The notes: generated from the sequence alone by a model not told the origin. A stretch of 34,878 bases of DNA from Candidatus Thiodiazotropha sp. 'RUGA' (GCA_016842065.1 JAEPDS010000036.1:1-34878); one strand, 5' to 3'. Shown: positions 16,492 to 25,100, counted from the stretch's first letter. Numbers and translations: made by a program.

Positions 16492-17112
16492 CTAGCTGTT
16501 AATGCGATATAAGGTATTTCCTTTTTTGCTTATTCTGGTCTCTAATACACCTTCAGATACCAAAGTGCGTAACAACGTTCGTAGCAATGTTGAATTACCA
16601 GCCAACTTAGAATAACCAGGCCGCTGTGCTCCCCAGGTTTCCATTCGAAGAGGCGAAAAAGATGATTGTTCGTACTCAGTTAGAAAATTAATAATAAGAT
16701 CTCGTATCTCATTTTCATCTGGCGAAGGCTGAATTTCAACAGCTTTTACTTCACTTACACTTGCTTTTAAAGCTGCCTCTAGCTGTGCAATTTTAATTTC
16801 TAAAGCAGAAATATCCTTGATATGCTCCTCAGACTGTCCTTCGAGTTTTCTTTCAAATTCAATCGGGCCAAATTTCTTGAGACTTAACCCCAATTTGCGC
16901 CACGGAATAGCAAAAAAAAGAAAGCAGACAGCAGAAAAAAGCAAGAGATTTGGTAGCCCAAGGTCTTTTGGTGTAGGCGAAACGTACTGAAAGATAAATG
17001 CTACATAGTAAATGATGATAGTTGATGAAAATACCAGTGATATCCAGAAGCCAACTTTACGGATACTATCTGGAAAAAGTTCTTCTTCTTGGTCAACGTT
17101 ATTGTCAGTCAT
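16492..17112 (-). CDS. Membrane protein with coiled coil and C-terminal winged-helix-like domain
   Basis: Unrecognised 206-residue protein. Two transmembrane segments (~22-44 and ~53-70) are followed by a coiled coil (~90-123, HIKDISALEIKIAQLEAALKAS). The C-terminal ~70 residues (DLIINFLTEYEQ, STLLRTLLRTLVSEGVLETRISKKGNTLYRI) look like a winged-helix domain with its beta-wing. That would put a DNA- or protein-binding head on the cytoplasmic side of a membrane anchor. Composition is AT-rich. It lies 125 bp downstream of the DUF4145 gene in the same direction and could be expressed with it. Function unknown. Confidence 0.65.
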   Translation of the reverse strand: MTDNNVDQEEELFPDSIRKVGFWISLVFSSTIIIYYVAFIFQYVSPTPKDLGLPNLLLFSAVCFLFFAIPWRKLGLSLKKFGPIEFERKLEGQSEEHIKDISALEIKIAQLEAALKASVSEVKAVEIQPSPDENEIRDLIINFLTEYEQSSFSPLRMETWGAQRPGYSKLAGNSTLLRTLLRTLVSEGVLETRISKKGNTLYRINS

Positions 17113-17237
17113 GAAGTTTTCTTCTTGCCCTTGTATTATTTCTAGTAAATAATTTTACTGCTCTAAGGTCAATATAACCGGCTCGACTCAGGAGCATCCA
17201 GCATGTAGTGCACAGTTGATTTTTTGTTATGTGATTA

Positions 17238-18008
17238 TCAGCCATCGGTTTGGGCTATGTGATTTCTAGTGCTTTCTGGAACGACATCATTATACAGCGC
17301 TTCAAGTTCCTTGGGTTTTGTTATTAACTCGTCAGCAATAAAGTTAAGAATATGAAAAAGTTTGAGGGCTACTTCTTGGTTGTCGTCTAAGTTTATTTGG
17401 CCAGGATGTACTGCATTGTTTCCAACAACCCTCAATAGATCCAATGCTTGTTGTATTTTTGGGCTTAGTCCATCTGTCACGAGTTCTCTAATATCACTAT
17501 TTATATTCCTTCCCTCTTTTCCTATCTGCTTCAAAAGCATTTGTAGTGCGAGCCTTAGTAAGGCTGTTGCACCTTTAGGAGAGTCTTTAAATATATTGGC
17601 AGCTTCAAGATACAAAGACTTAATACCTTCTTCTAGGTCTTTGTTAGGAGGATCAATCGTTGACTTTCTTGGGTAAATGATTTCTTGGTTTATCCACAAA
17701 GCAATATCGCCACAAGACTCGCACGTGGATATGGCAAAAGAATCTGGAATATAATTATTGAATTCGCGACTAAATGTTGCCTTTATAACGACTAGGAATT
17801 TTTCAATACATTCCTGCTTGTAGTCTTGTATCCCTTTCCTATATTCAAGGAACTGGTGGCTAATAATGGCATTTACCACCTTGTCAGAATAACTAGCGTC
17901 AAACCAACGTTGTTGAGACACAACTCTGCAATGAGGGCATTCGAACGCATCCGTCTTGTAAGTAGGAAGGTTATTGGGCATGTAATTAGTGTTCCTGTTT
18001 ATTTGCAT
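17238..18008 (-). CDS. DUF4145 domain protein with zinc-binding N-terminus
   Basis: 256 residues. Two CxxC pairs (Cys24/Cys27 in ECPHC and Cys96/Cys99 in CESC) probably bind one zinc. Residues ~145-230 (GATALLRLALQMLLKQIGKEGRNINSDI, then ALDLLRVVGNNAVHPGQINL) match the DUF4145 pattern, which is found alone and in restriction or anti-phage contexts; its biochemical role is not established. An in-frame ATG at 17981 with aggaa upstream is an alternative start. It is AT-rich and the first gene, by transcription, of the five-gene accessory block. Confidence 0.8.
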   Translation of the reverse strand: MQINRNTNYMPNNLPTYKTDAFECPHCRVVSQQRWFDASYSDKVVNAIISHQFLEYRKGIQDYKQECIEKFLVVIKATFSREFNNYIPDSFAISTCESCGDIALWINQEIIYPRKSTIDPPNKDLEEGIKSLYLEAANIFKDSPKGATALLRLALQMLLKQIGKEGRNINSDIRELVTDGLSPKIQQALDLLRVVGNNAVHPGQINLDDNQEVALKLFHILNFIADELITKPKELEALYNDVVPESTRNHIAQTDG

Positions 18009-18216
18009 ATAACTTTAATTGGATGGCCTAAAGGGTGTGTTATAACATGTCACCTCAACATCTAAACTCAAATTTGAAAATACAACCATCTGAATTATAG
18101 GTCGTAACGATATTGTATCTAGGTCTTATATAACCGAAGTGAAATTCAAAAAACCTATTAAGGGTTTTTCTTGTGCTGATGGATAGCGATCGATAGAGAT
18201 ATGAAAAACCAGGCAA

Positions 18217-18252
18217 TGGCGCAAAGCGCCAAAGCCCGCCCGCAAGCGCGGG
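18217..18252 (-). terminator. Paired hairpins after the nrdAB operon
   Basis: Two stem-loops lie side by side: TGGCGC-aaa-GCGCCA at 18217-18231 and CCCGC-aagc-GCGGG at 18239-18252. In the minus direction they follow the zinc-ribbon gene and are followed by a ggttttt stretch, so they probably end the nrdA-nrdB transcript and mark the border with the accessory block. Confidence 0.55.
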
Positions 18253-18278
18253 TAGTGAGGAGAGGAGTAAAAACCTTT

Positions 18279-18470
18279 TCAGGTATGCCGAAGCGTCTGC
18301 CCCGGCAAACGTCCCATCTGTAACGATAAGTGTTCTTTCCATTGATCAATTGTCCTGGTGGTCAACTGGGTCCGTCCACATACCGGGCATTCGTATCTCG
18401 ATTGTTCGGTGTGCCCTTCCTGCTGGGTTTCGAGTTTGGCCATGAGAGAAGCGCAATGTGAACAGTGCAT
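18279..18470 (-). CDS. Small zinc-ribbon protein downstream of nrdB
   Basis: 63 residues with two CxxC knuckles (Cys3/Cys6 in CSHC and Cys28/Cys31 in CPVCG), the pattern of a single zinc ribbon, followed by a short basic/aromatic tail. It starts 30 bp after the nrdB stop in the same direction and has normal chromosomal composition, so it probably belongs to the nrdAB transcript. A role in reductase function is possible but not shown. No named family is recognised. Confidence 0.7.
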   Translation of the reverse strand: MHCSHCASLMAKLETQQEGHTEQSRYECPVCGRTQLTTRTIDQWKEHLSLQMGRLPGQTLRHT

Positions 18471-18500
18471 CTTGTTTACCCCTTGTTGCAGCTCTTCAGT

Positions 18501-19670
18501 TCAGTCCCATTTCAACGCGCCGCCGGTTTGATATTCGGTGACACGGGTTTCGAAAAAGTTTTTCTCTTTGCGCAGGTTCGCCTGTTCGTCGAGCCAGGGC
18601 AGGGTCGCTTCCGCGCCCGGGAAGGGCTCTTCGATGCCGAGTTGTCTGGCACGGCGGTTGGCGGTGAAGCGGAACTGGCCGATGTGGTCCTCTTTGGAGT
18701 AACCCAGGATCGGATCGCGCAGGATGTAGCCGGCGTAACCGATCTCGGCGGCTTCCGCTTCGTCCCACATCTCACGCATCGCCTGTGGGTCGAGGGTGAT
18801 GTTCTCTTCGAGAATAATCTGTTTCACCACGCGGATGCCGAAGGAGGCGTGCATCACTTCATCACGCATGATGTATTGCAGCTGTTCGGCGGTGCCTTTC
18901 ATCAGGCCGCGACGCTGCAGGGCGAAGATCGGGCTGAAGCCGTTGTAGAACCAGCAGCCTTCGAAGATGGCGGCGAAGTAGATGTAGGCCATGACGAAGT
19001 TCTGTAACTCATTCGGATCGCGCAGGTCGATGTCGGCGCGCAGGATCGAGGAGAGTCGACGGTTGGTGATCTGGATCTTTTTGTTGATCTCCGGAACCAC
19101 CCGATAGCGGTTGTAGATCTCGCCCTGGTCGAGGCCGATGGTCTCGATGCAGTGCTGGTAGGTCCAGGTGTGCAGGGACTCTTCATAGACCTGTCGGGCC
19201 TGATAGATCTGTAACTCAGGCGCGGACATCTTCTCCATCACCGCCAGACCGATGTTGCGCATCGCCAGGATGTCGGAGGTGGTCAGGTAGGAGAGTACGT
19301 TCTCGTAGACGTGACGCTCTTCCAGGGTCAGCTTGTGCTGGTAGTCGTGGACGTCCTGGGCCATGTTGATGTCCAGCGGGGTCCAGTGGTTCTTGTTGGC
19401 GTTGAGGAAGTACTCCCAGGCCCAGGGGTACTTGAAGGGGGCCAGCTGGTTGATGTCGGTCATGCCGTTGATCACCCGCTTGTCATCCGGGTTGACCGGC
19501 TCCATGGAGGTGAGTTCCGGGACTTCTGGCTTGACCTGTTCTTCGATCTGCAGTGCACGCGCCGCCTCTTCCACCACATGAGGATGGACCGGTGCGGTCT
19601 CTGTTACCGCCGGGGCAGGGGCGGTTTCCTGAAGCTTTGGCTTGGCGAGTGGATCATCCCAATTCAGCAT
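18501..19670 (-). CDS. nrdB: Class Ia ribonucleotide reductase small (beta) subunit
   Basis: Radical-generating subunit of aerobic ribonucleotide reductase. Metal ligands can be placed: Asp133 (TTSD), Glu164 and His167 (EESLH), Glu237 (FEGCWFY), Glu271 and His274 (DEVMH). The radical tyrosine is Tyr171, four residues after His167 as in E. coli NrdB, so this is not a tyrosine-less class Ic protein. A proline/alanine/glutamate-rich, probably disordered extension of ~60 residues precedes the core. The ribosome binding site is agagg. It lies 50 bp downstream of nrdA and is probably co-transcribed. Confidence 0.97.
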   Translation of the reverse strand: MLNWDDPLAKPKLQETAPAPAVTETAPVHPHVVEEAARALQIEEQVKPEVPELTSMEPVNPDDKRVINGMTDINQLAPFKYPWAWEYFLNANKNHWTPLDINMAQDVHDYQHKLTLEERHVYENVLSYLTTSDILAMRNIGLAVMEKMSAPELQIYQARQVYEESLHTWTYQHCIETIGLDQGEIYNRYRVVPEINKKIQITNRRLSSILRADIDLRDPNELQNFVMAYIYFAAIFEGCWFYNGFSPIFALQRRGLMKGTAEQLQYIMRDEVMHASFGIRVVKQIILEENITLDPQAMREMWDEAEAAEIGYAGYILRDPILGYSKEDHIGQFRFTANRRARQLGIEEPFPGAEATLPWLDEQANLRKEKNFFETRVTEYQTGGALKWD

Positions 19671-19720
19671 CTCTTATTCCTCTTTTATATTCTGGTTCGC
19701 TTGGTGGTTCCGCTAATCGC

Positions 19721-22606
19721 CTATTGGCAGGCTTCACAGTCCGGGTCGAGAATCGAGCAGGCCTGGGGGGTGTCGCTGCTGTTGCCGCCGATCAGGTCGA
19801 CCCCATTGCCGCCGCTGCTCTCCTGCACCGAGGTCTTCTCCGCGCCGGTGGCGCCCATGGAGCGCAGGTAGTAGGTGGTCTTCAGTCCACGCACCCAGGC
19901 CAGCTTGTAGAGATTGTCGAGCTTCTTGCCCGAGGGCTCGGCCATGTAGAGGTTGAGGGACTGGCCCTGGTCGATCCACTTCTGACGACGGGAGCCGGCT
20001 TCCACCAGCCAGCGTGGGTCGATCTCGAAGGCGGTGGCGTAGATCGCCTTCAGCTCCGCCGGGATGCGGTCGATGGGCTGCAGCGAGCCGTCGTAGTATT
20101 TCAGATCGTTGATCATCACTTCGTCCCACAGGCCGAGCTTCTTCAGATCGTGCACCATGTAGGGGTTGACCACGGTGAACTCACCGGAGAGGTTCGATTT
20201 GACGAACAGGTTCTGGTAGGTGGGTTCGATCGACTGGCTGACACCGCAGATGTTGGAGATGGTGGCGGTCGGCGCGATCGCCATGGTGTTGGAGTTGCGC
20301 ATCCCCTGCAGCTGTACCTTGTCGCGCAGGCTGGCCCAGTCGAGGGTGTGGCTCTCGTCCACCTGCAGGTAGTCGCCACGCTCTGCTTTCAACAGCTTGA
20401 GGGAGTCGATGGGCAGGATGCCCTGGCTCCACAGGGAACCTTCATAGGTGGAGTAGCGGCCACGCTCTTCCGCCAGATCCGATGAGGCCTGGATGGCGTA
20501 GTAGCTGACGGCTTCCATCGCCCGGTCGGCGAAGCCGAGGGCCTCTTCAGAGGTGTAGGCGAGACGCTGTTTATAGAGCGCGTCCTGGAATCCCATGATG
20601 CCGAGGCCCACCGGACGGTGACGCAGGTTGGAGTTTCTCGCCTGGGGCACGCTGTAGTAGTTGTAGTCGATGACGTTGTCGAGCATGCGCATCGCGGTGG
20701 TCACCGTCTTCTCCAGCTTGGCCATGTCGAGGCCATCCTCGGTGGTGTGGGCGGTCAGGTTGACCGAGCCCAGGTTACACACCGCGATCTCCTGATCGTT
20801 GGTGTGCAGGGTGATCTCGGTGCAGAGGTTGGAGCTGTGTACCACGCCCATGTGCTGGTTGCTGTAACGCAGGTTGCAGGGATCCTTGAAGGTGATCCAG
20901 GGGTGACCCGTCTCGAACAGCAGGCCGAGCATCTTGCGCCATAGGTCCATCGCACTGACGGTTTTGTAGATGTCCATCTCGCCCCGGGCGGCCTTCTCTT
21001 CGTAGGCGTTATAGGCTTTTTCGAAGGCCTTGCCGGTGAGGTCGTGCAGGTCGGGGGTCTCGTTGGGGGAGAAGAGGGTCCACTCCTTCTCTTCGGCGAC
21101 CCGCTGCATGAACAGATCGGGGATCCAGTTGGCGGTGTTCATGTCGTGGGTGCGCCGACGCTCGTCACCGGTGTTCTTGCGCAGCTCGATGAACTCCTCG
21201 ATGTCGATGTGCCAGGTCTCCAGGTAGGCACAGACCGCACCTTTGCGCTTGCCGCCCTGGTTCACCGCCACCGCGGTGTCGTTGGCCACCTTGAGGAAGG
21301 GAACCACACCCTGGGACTTGCCGTTGGTGCCTTTGATATGGGCGCCGAGACCGCGCACCCGGGTCCAGTCGTTGCCCAGACCGCCGGCAAACTTGGAGAG
21401 CAGGGCGTTGTCCTTGATGCTGCTGTAGATGCCGTCCAGATCGTCGGCGACGGTGGTCAGGTAGCAGCTGGAGAGCTGCGGACGCAGGGTGCCGGAGTTG
21501 AACAGGGTTGGGGTCGAGCTCATGAAGTCGAACGAGGAGAGCAGGTTGTAGAACTCGATGGCGCGGCCTTCCCGGTCGATCTCATTGATCGCCAGCCCCA
21601 TCGCAACACGCATGAAGAAGGCCTGGGGCAGTTCGAATCGGGTGCCGCTCTCACTGTGGATGAAGTAGCGGTCGTAGAGGGTCTGCAGGCCCAGATAGGT
21701 GAACTGCAGATCCCGCTCCGGTTTGATGGCGCTGATCAGACGATCCAGATCGTATTGACCGAGACGGGTGTCGAGCAGCTCCAGATCCTCCGCCTGCTTG
21801 ATATAGCGTTTGAAGTAGTCGCCGTAGAGACCGGCCATGTCGGCCTGGGTATTCACCGGGGCGTGGACATCGAGGAAACCGAGGGCCTCCCGGCGCAGGA
21901 TGTCGAGCAGCAGGCGGGCGGCGACCTGGGAGTAGTTGGGCTCCTGATCGATCAGGGTGCGGGCGCTCATCACCAGGGTCTGGGAGACGTCGCTCTCCTT
22001 GACCCCATCGAACAGGTTGCGGCAGGCATCCTGCAGGATGCGCGGGGCGTCCACCTCTTCAAAACCGTTGCAGGCCTCTTCCACCAGGGCGTGCAGGCGC
22101 TCCACATCCAATGGACGCTGGCTGCCATCTTCCAGGGTGACGTTGACCCGGTGCTCCTCGGGAATGCCTTCGGTCTCGGCCCGCTTGGCGGCCTCTTCCT
22201 GGCGTTTCAGATTCTGACGTTCACGATAGAGGACGTAGGCGCGCGCCGCCTTGTGCTCACCGGAGCGCATCAGGCAGAGTTCCACCTGATCCTGAATATC
22301 CTCGATGTGGACAGTACCGTTGTCCGCCATACGACGGGTCAGGGTGCTGACCACCTGATCGGTCAGATCCCGTACGGTGTCATGAACCCGGCTTGACGCG
22401 GCCGCACTGCCACCTTCCACCGCAAGAAAGGCCTTGGTCATGGCGACGCTGATCTTACTTGGGTCGAAGTTGGTGACCTTGCCGTTGCGCCGAATCACCT
22501 GGATGCCGCTACTGGGGGTGGATTGACTCTGGCCTGTAGGTTGGTGCATCTCAGGTGGTTGGGGCACTGCAACTGTCACGTCGCTATCGGCTACTGGTGT
22601 CGCCAT
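19721..22606 (-). CDS. nrdA: Class Ia ribonucleotide reductase large (alpha) subunit with two ATP-cones
   Basis: Catalytic subunit reducing ribonucleoside diphosphates. Two ATP-cone regions occur in tandem: the first begins IQVIRRNGKVTNFDPSKI and the second RVNVTLEDGSQRPLDVERLHALVE, an arrangement known from Pseudomonas NrdA, where the first cone gives overall activity control. Catalytic-core segments include FAGGLGNDWTRVRG and NLCTEITLHT. The C-terminal redox pair is DCEACQ. The ATG at 22606 follows a taggag ribosome binding site, giving 961 residues; an upstream ATG at 22639 would add 11 residues and has no such site. Transcription is probably repressed by NrdR (see boxes upstream). Confidence 0.97.
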   Translation of the reverse strand: MATPVADSDVTVAVPQPPEMHQPTGQSQSTPSSGIQVIRRNGKVTNFDPSKISVAMTKAFLAVEGGSAAASSRVHDTVRDLTDQVVSTLTRRMADNGTVHIEDIQDQVELCLMRSGEHKAARAYVLYRERQNLKRQEEAAKRAETEGIPEEHRVNVTLEDGSQRPLDVERLHALVEEACNGFEEVDAPRILQDACRNLFDGVKESDVSQTLVMSARTLIDQEPNYSQVAARLLLDILRREALGFLDVHAPVNTQADMAGLYGDYFKRYIKQAEDLELLDTRLGQYDLDRLISAIKPERDLQFTYLGLQTLYDRYFIHSESGTRFELPQAFFMRVAMGLAINEIDREGRAIEFYNLLSSFDFMSSTPTLFNSGTLRPQLSSCYLTTVADDLDGIYSSIKDNALLSKFAGGLGNDWTRVRGLGAHIKGTNGKSQGVVPFLKVANDTAVAVNQGGKRKGAVCAYLETWHIDIEEFIELRKNTGDERRRTHDMNTANWIPDLFMQRVAEEKEWTLFSPNETPDLHDLTGKAFEKAYNAYEEKAARGEMDIYKTVSAMDLWRKMLGLLFETGHPWITFKDPCNLRYSNQHMGVVHSSNLCTEITLHTNDQEIAVCNLGSVNLTAHTTEDGLDMAKLEKTVTTAMRMLDNVIDYNYYSVPQARNSNLRHRPVGLGIMGFQDALYKQRLAYTSEEALGFADRAMEAVSYYAIQASSDLAEERGRYSTYEGSLWSQGILPIDSLKLLKAERGDYLQVDESHTLDWASLRDKVQLQGMRNSNTMAIAPTATISNICGVSQSIEPTYQNLFVKSNLSGEFTVVNPYMVHDLKKLGLWDEVMINDLKYYDGSLQPIDRIPAELKAIYATAFEIDPRWLVEAGSRRQKWIDQGQSLNLYMAEPSGKKLDNLYKLAWVRGLKTTYYLRSMGATGAEKTSVQESSGGNGVDLIGGNSSDTPQACSILDPDCEACQ

Positions 22607-22823
22607 GTCATCTCCTAATTGTTTTTCGTTGGCGGTCATCGTCGTACAGGATGGCCGGGCCGTGGCCTAACTTTTAAATCTTGTGGTAATTCTGTTGGTC
22701 GTATTTGCCGGCGATTCGTTGTCCGCCGTTTTTACGCAGGTTAACAACCCTGCAGGCCGGGTTTGATTGCCGGTCTTATTGTCTGGCTGGTGAAATCAGG
22801 GTGGTGATGTTCAAAACCAGTAA

Positions 22824-22839
22824 ACACAATATATATCGT
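22824..22839. promoter_or_regulatory. NrdR box, proximal (nrdA)
   Basis: ACACAATATATATCGT matches the NrdR consensus acaCwATATATwgtgt on its left arm and core. It overlaps the proposed nrdA -10 element. NrdR is the ATP/dATP-sensing repressor of ribonucleotide reductase genes. Confidence 0.75.
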
Positions 22840-22855
22840 ATCTGACGGATGTCAA
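22828..22855 (-). promoter_or_regulatory. nrdA sigma-70 promoter
   Basis: On the minus strand TTGACA (22850-22855) and TATATT (22828-22833) are separated by 16 bp, a near-consensus sigma-70 promoter. The -35 abuts the distal NrdR box and the -10 lies inside the proximal one. Confidence 0.7.
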
Positions 22856-22871
22856 CCACAACATCTTGTGC
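22856..22871. promoter_or_regulatory. NrdR box, distal (nrdA)
   Basis: CCACAACATCTTGTGC is a dyad fitting the NrdR pattern. It starts 32 bp (three helical turns) from the proximal box, the usual spacing of paired NrdR boxes. Confidence 0.7.
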
Positions 22872-23252
22872 ATTACCTTGTGGAAAAGGCTCTCCAATCT
22901 GTGTGCTGTTTGTGGATAACTTCTGGATAGATAGCCGCTTTTCACGGCAAATCATTGGGTTATGATGATGTTCAATTTTTATCCCCAGCCTGGTGTGAAA
23001 GTGGAAATGTTGGGGCTCTATGGGGGCTGATCCGGTTTGTCCGCTATTTCAGGGAATGAGCTTCCTGTCAGGGGAGGCTTGCCGGTTTTCCTGCTGGTGG
23101 GATGCAGGCGGTGGATTTGGGGGAGAATATTCCCAATGATCAGCCGCTTGCCGATAAAACTATTGGCATAGCCCATGAGAATGCGTATGGTTGGGTTCGG
23201 GGTAGACCCCGAAGAATAACGATTAATTAACCGAAGATGAGGAGTTGTTTCG

Positions 23253-23711
23253 ATGCTGGTAAGCGAAATAATGTCAAAATCACCGAAAACGGTGACTCCA
23301 GACACGAAGCTGCTGGAGGTAGTCTCACTGATGTGCCTGTTCCGTTATAGCGGCCTTCCAGTTGTGACTGATGGCAAGCTGTCCGGGATTATCGCTGAAA
23401 AGGATGTCCTGCACAGACTGTTTCCCACCCTTGAAGAAGTAATGGATGGGCTCTCGTCACCCGATTACGACGATATGATGATGCAGTATAAGGATGTGGT
23501 GAACCTGCAGGTCTCCGATGTGATGACTTCCAATATCATCACAGTGAGTCCCGATATGCATATCCTGAAAGCGGCCACCGTGATGGTGCGGCATAAGTTC
23601 CGTCGTATTCCTGTTGCGGATGCGGGTCAGCTGGTTGGCATGTTGAGTCTGGGCGATATCCATAAAGCGATCTTCCAGAGCAATCTGGCGCATAGCATAG
23701 TTTTGAGTTAG
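23253..23711 (+). CDS. Tandem CBS-domain protein
   Basis: 152 residues with two CBS motifs (~1-60 and ~85-145) and a ~25-residue acidic, methionine-rich linker (SPDYDDMMMQYKDVV). It opens MLVSEIMSKSPKTVTPDTKL, like the CBS protein at 4414, and ends with FRRIPVADAGQLVGMLSLGDI. A gaggag ribosome binding site fixes the start. It is likely an adenine-nucleotide sensor with unknown partner. It is divergent from nrdA and followed by a clear terminator, so it is a single-gene unit. Confidence 0.9.
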   Translation: MLVSEIMSKSPKTVTPDTKLLEVVSLMCLFRYSGLPVVTDGKLSGIIAEKDVLHRLFPTLEEVMDGLSSPDYDDMMMQYKDVVNLQVSDVMTSNIITVSPDMHILKAATVMVRHKFRRIPVADAGQLVGMLSLGDIHKAIFQSNLAHSIVLS

Positions 23712-23740
23712 TTTCAGACCAATATCTGTCAGTAGCGATG

Positions 23741-23771
23741 AAAACCCGTGCCTGAAGTGCTCGGGTTTTTT
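23741..23771 (+). terminator. Rho-independent terminator of the CBS gene
   Basis: aaaacccg (23741-23748) pairs with cgggtttt (23762-23769) and is followed by a T run, 30 bp after the stop codon. Confidence 0.85.
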
Positions 23772-23833
23772 ATTGCCTGCAGAAATCCCCACCGTAGGTA
23801 AACCAGAGCGCCTCACAGCTGAATCATACGGGC

Positions 23834-23860
23834 AATAAAAAACCGGCATCGAGGCCGGTT
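23834..23860 (-). terminator. Rho-independent terminator of the cytochrome/DUF302 operon
   Basis: aaccggc (23841-23847) pairs with gccggtt (23854-23860). In the minus direction the stem runs into a T tract, about 60 bp after the DUF302 gene. Confidence 0.85.
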
Positions 23861-23921
23861 CGAAAGGCTGTGCCCCGTACCCTGACGGGTACGGATTTAT
23901 TGTTATTATTGTTGTATTCGC

Positions 23922-24431
23922 TCAGAACTCGCCGGTTGCACCAGCCACCATGACATCCAGCATGGCCTGATTGACTCGAATCGCGATCTCGGTCAGATCC
24001 GGTGGCAGCAGAGCACTGTTGATCAGCATATCCAGATTCAGCATCATTAGCCAGAGCTGTCCTTTCTTATCTTCCACCATCGCGATACGGCAGGGCATGT
24101 AGGCGGCATAGATCGGATCGTGCAGGATCATCTGTCTGGCATCTTCCGGGTTACAGAACTGGAAAATGTCCAGGTAAGGGGTTTTCAGTCCACGCGCTTC
24201 GAGCTCCTTGGAGACCTGTTGGCGGGCCACGAACTTGAGGTTGATTTCAGCGGCTCTGGACATCAGTGCCTGGACCGCATCCTCTTTGGTGATACCATCT
24301 TTAACGCTCATCTGCACCACGGTCTGATTGATATCCGTGATGTTGATTTCAGGTTGATCGCCGGCAACTACAGTGCTCAGAAAGGCCAGATTGACCAGCA
24401 GAGCAAATCCCACCGCTTTGAGTGATTTCAT
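23922..24431 (-). CDS. DUF302 periplasmic protein
   Basis: 169-residue protein with a signal peptide (residues ~1-23, ending VVAG). The body matches the DUF302 pattern: DGITKEDAVQALMSRAAEINLKFV, FQFCNPEDARQMI and YMPCRIAMVEDKKGQLWLMMLN. DUF302 proteins often occur beside sulfur-oxidation or cytochrome genes; their biochemical role is not established. A gggaga ribosome binding site precedes the ATG. It begins 51 bp after the stop of a dihaem cytochrome gene in the same direction, so the two probably form an operon and the product may serve that cytochrome or its substrate. Confidence 0.85.
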   Translation of the reverse strand: MKSLKAVGFALLVNLAFLSTVVAGDQPEINITDINQTVVQMSVKDGITKEDAVQALMSRAAEINLKFVARQQVSKELEARGLKTPYLDIFQFCNPEDARQMILHDPIYAAYMPCRIAMVEDKKGQLWLMMLNLDMLINSALLPPDLTEIAIRVNQAMLDVMVAGATGEF

Positions 24432-24482
24432 AGGGTTCTCCCAGTTATATTCTTTATCTGCGTTATGTATATGGTGTCCAAT

Positions 24483-25100
24483 TTATTTTTTGTTATTGGG
24501 CGCCATTGATGAGACGTAGGAGAGCAGTGCTTCGATCTCTTTGTCAGACAGGGCGTCGAAGGTATCATCTTCCGGATCGTCGTCGTGCACCCGTTTATCC
24601 CATTGAAACATTTTGATCTGGCGGAACAGGTAGCGGGGGTATTGCAGCGCCAGGGCCGGGATACCCTTACGGGATTTACCCATACCGTTTTTCCGGTGAC
24701 AGCTTTTACAGTCTCCCTCGTAGAGTTCTCTGCCAAGTGCGGCATCTCCCTGCCAAAGCGGGATATGGCCCAACCTGGGGTTAATCTTATCAAGATTGAT
24801 ACTCTCGTAATAGGCGGCGATGTCGTCGATATCCTTTTCACTGAGTGAATGCAGGGATGAGGTGATTACCATACGCGGGTTGATACGATCTTCATTGATG
24901 TAGGCTTCTATCTGTTTGATCATATAACCGGCCGGCGTGCCAGCCAGCCGGGGTGAGGCTGGTCCAGGCGTACCCTGGCCGTAGTGTCCGTGGCAAAGTG
25001 CACAGCTTCGGGCCTGCTTTTTGCCGTTCTCCAGATCAATTGCATGGGATGCAAATGGGGTTATGAGCAATAAGATAAGGGGTAATAGTAGCCTGTTCAT
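24483..25100 (-). CDS. Dihaem cytochrome c (c4-like)
   Basis: 205-residue periplasmic electron carrier. A signal peptide (MNRLLLPLILLLITPFASHA) precedes two class I haem sites: CALCH (Cys33-His37) and CKSCH (Cys131-His135). Met77 is a candidate distal ligand for the first haem. Two-domain layout and length suit the c4/c553-type dihaem cytochromes that link membrane complexes to oxidases. An in-frame ATG at 25157 would put 19 polar residues before the signal peptide and is therefore not preferred. It is followed by the DUF302 gene and divergent from another dihaem cytochrome. Confidence 0.9.
   Translation of the reverse strand: MNRLLLPLILLLITPFASHAIDLENGKKQARSCALCHGHYGQGTPGPASPRLAGTPAGYMIKQIEAYINEDRINPRMVITSSLHSLSEKDIDDIAAYYESINLDKINPRLGHIPLWQGDAALGRELYEGDCKSCHRKNGMGKSRKGIPALALQYPRYLFRQIKMFQWDKRVHDDDPEDDTFDALSDKEIEALLSYVSSMAPNNKK

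Larger units (their letters stand above)
22640..23252. other. Divergent regulatory region between nrdA and CBS gene
   Basis: About 610 bp. The nrdA promoter and NrdR boxes fall at 22824-22871, leaving a leader of roughly 220 bases before nrdA. Promoter elements for the CBS gene should lie in the right half but were not assigned. No convincing gene was seen. Confidence 0.5.

Noticed and set aside
18055-18342. Minus-strand 95-codon frame at the accessory block border.
   Set aside because: Overlaps the zinc-ribbon gene in another frame and reads through the terminator hairpins; no recognisable domain.
21044-22396. Long plus-strand open frame (450 codons) antisense to nrdA.
   Set aside because: Shadow of the GC-rich nrdA coding sequence; composition is repetitive V/G/L/D with no domain, while the minus strand encodes a full conserved enzyme.
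23018-23305. Minus-strand 95-codon frame upstream of the CBS gene.
   Set aside because: Overlaps the start and ribosome binding site of the plus-strand CBS gene and has no family resemblance.
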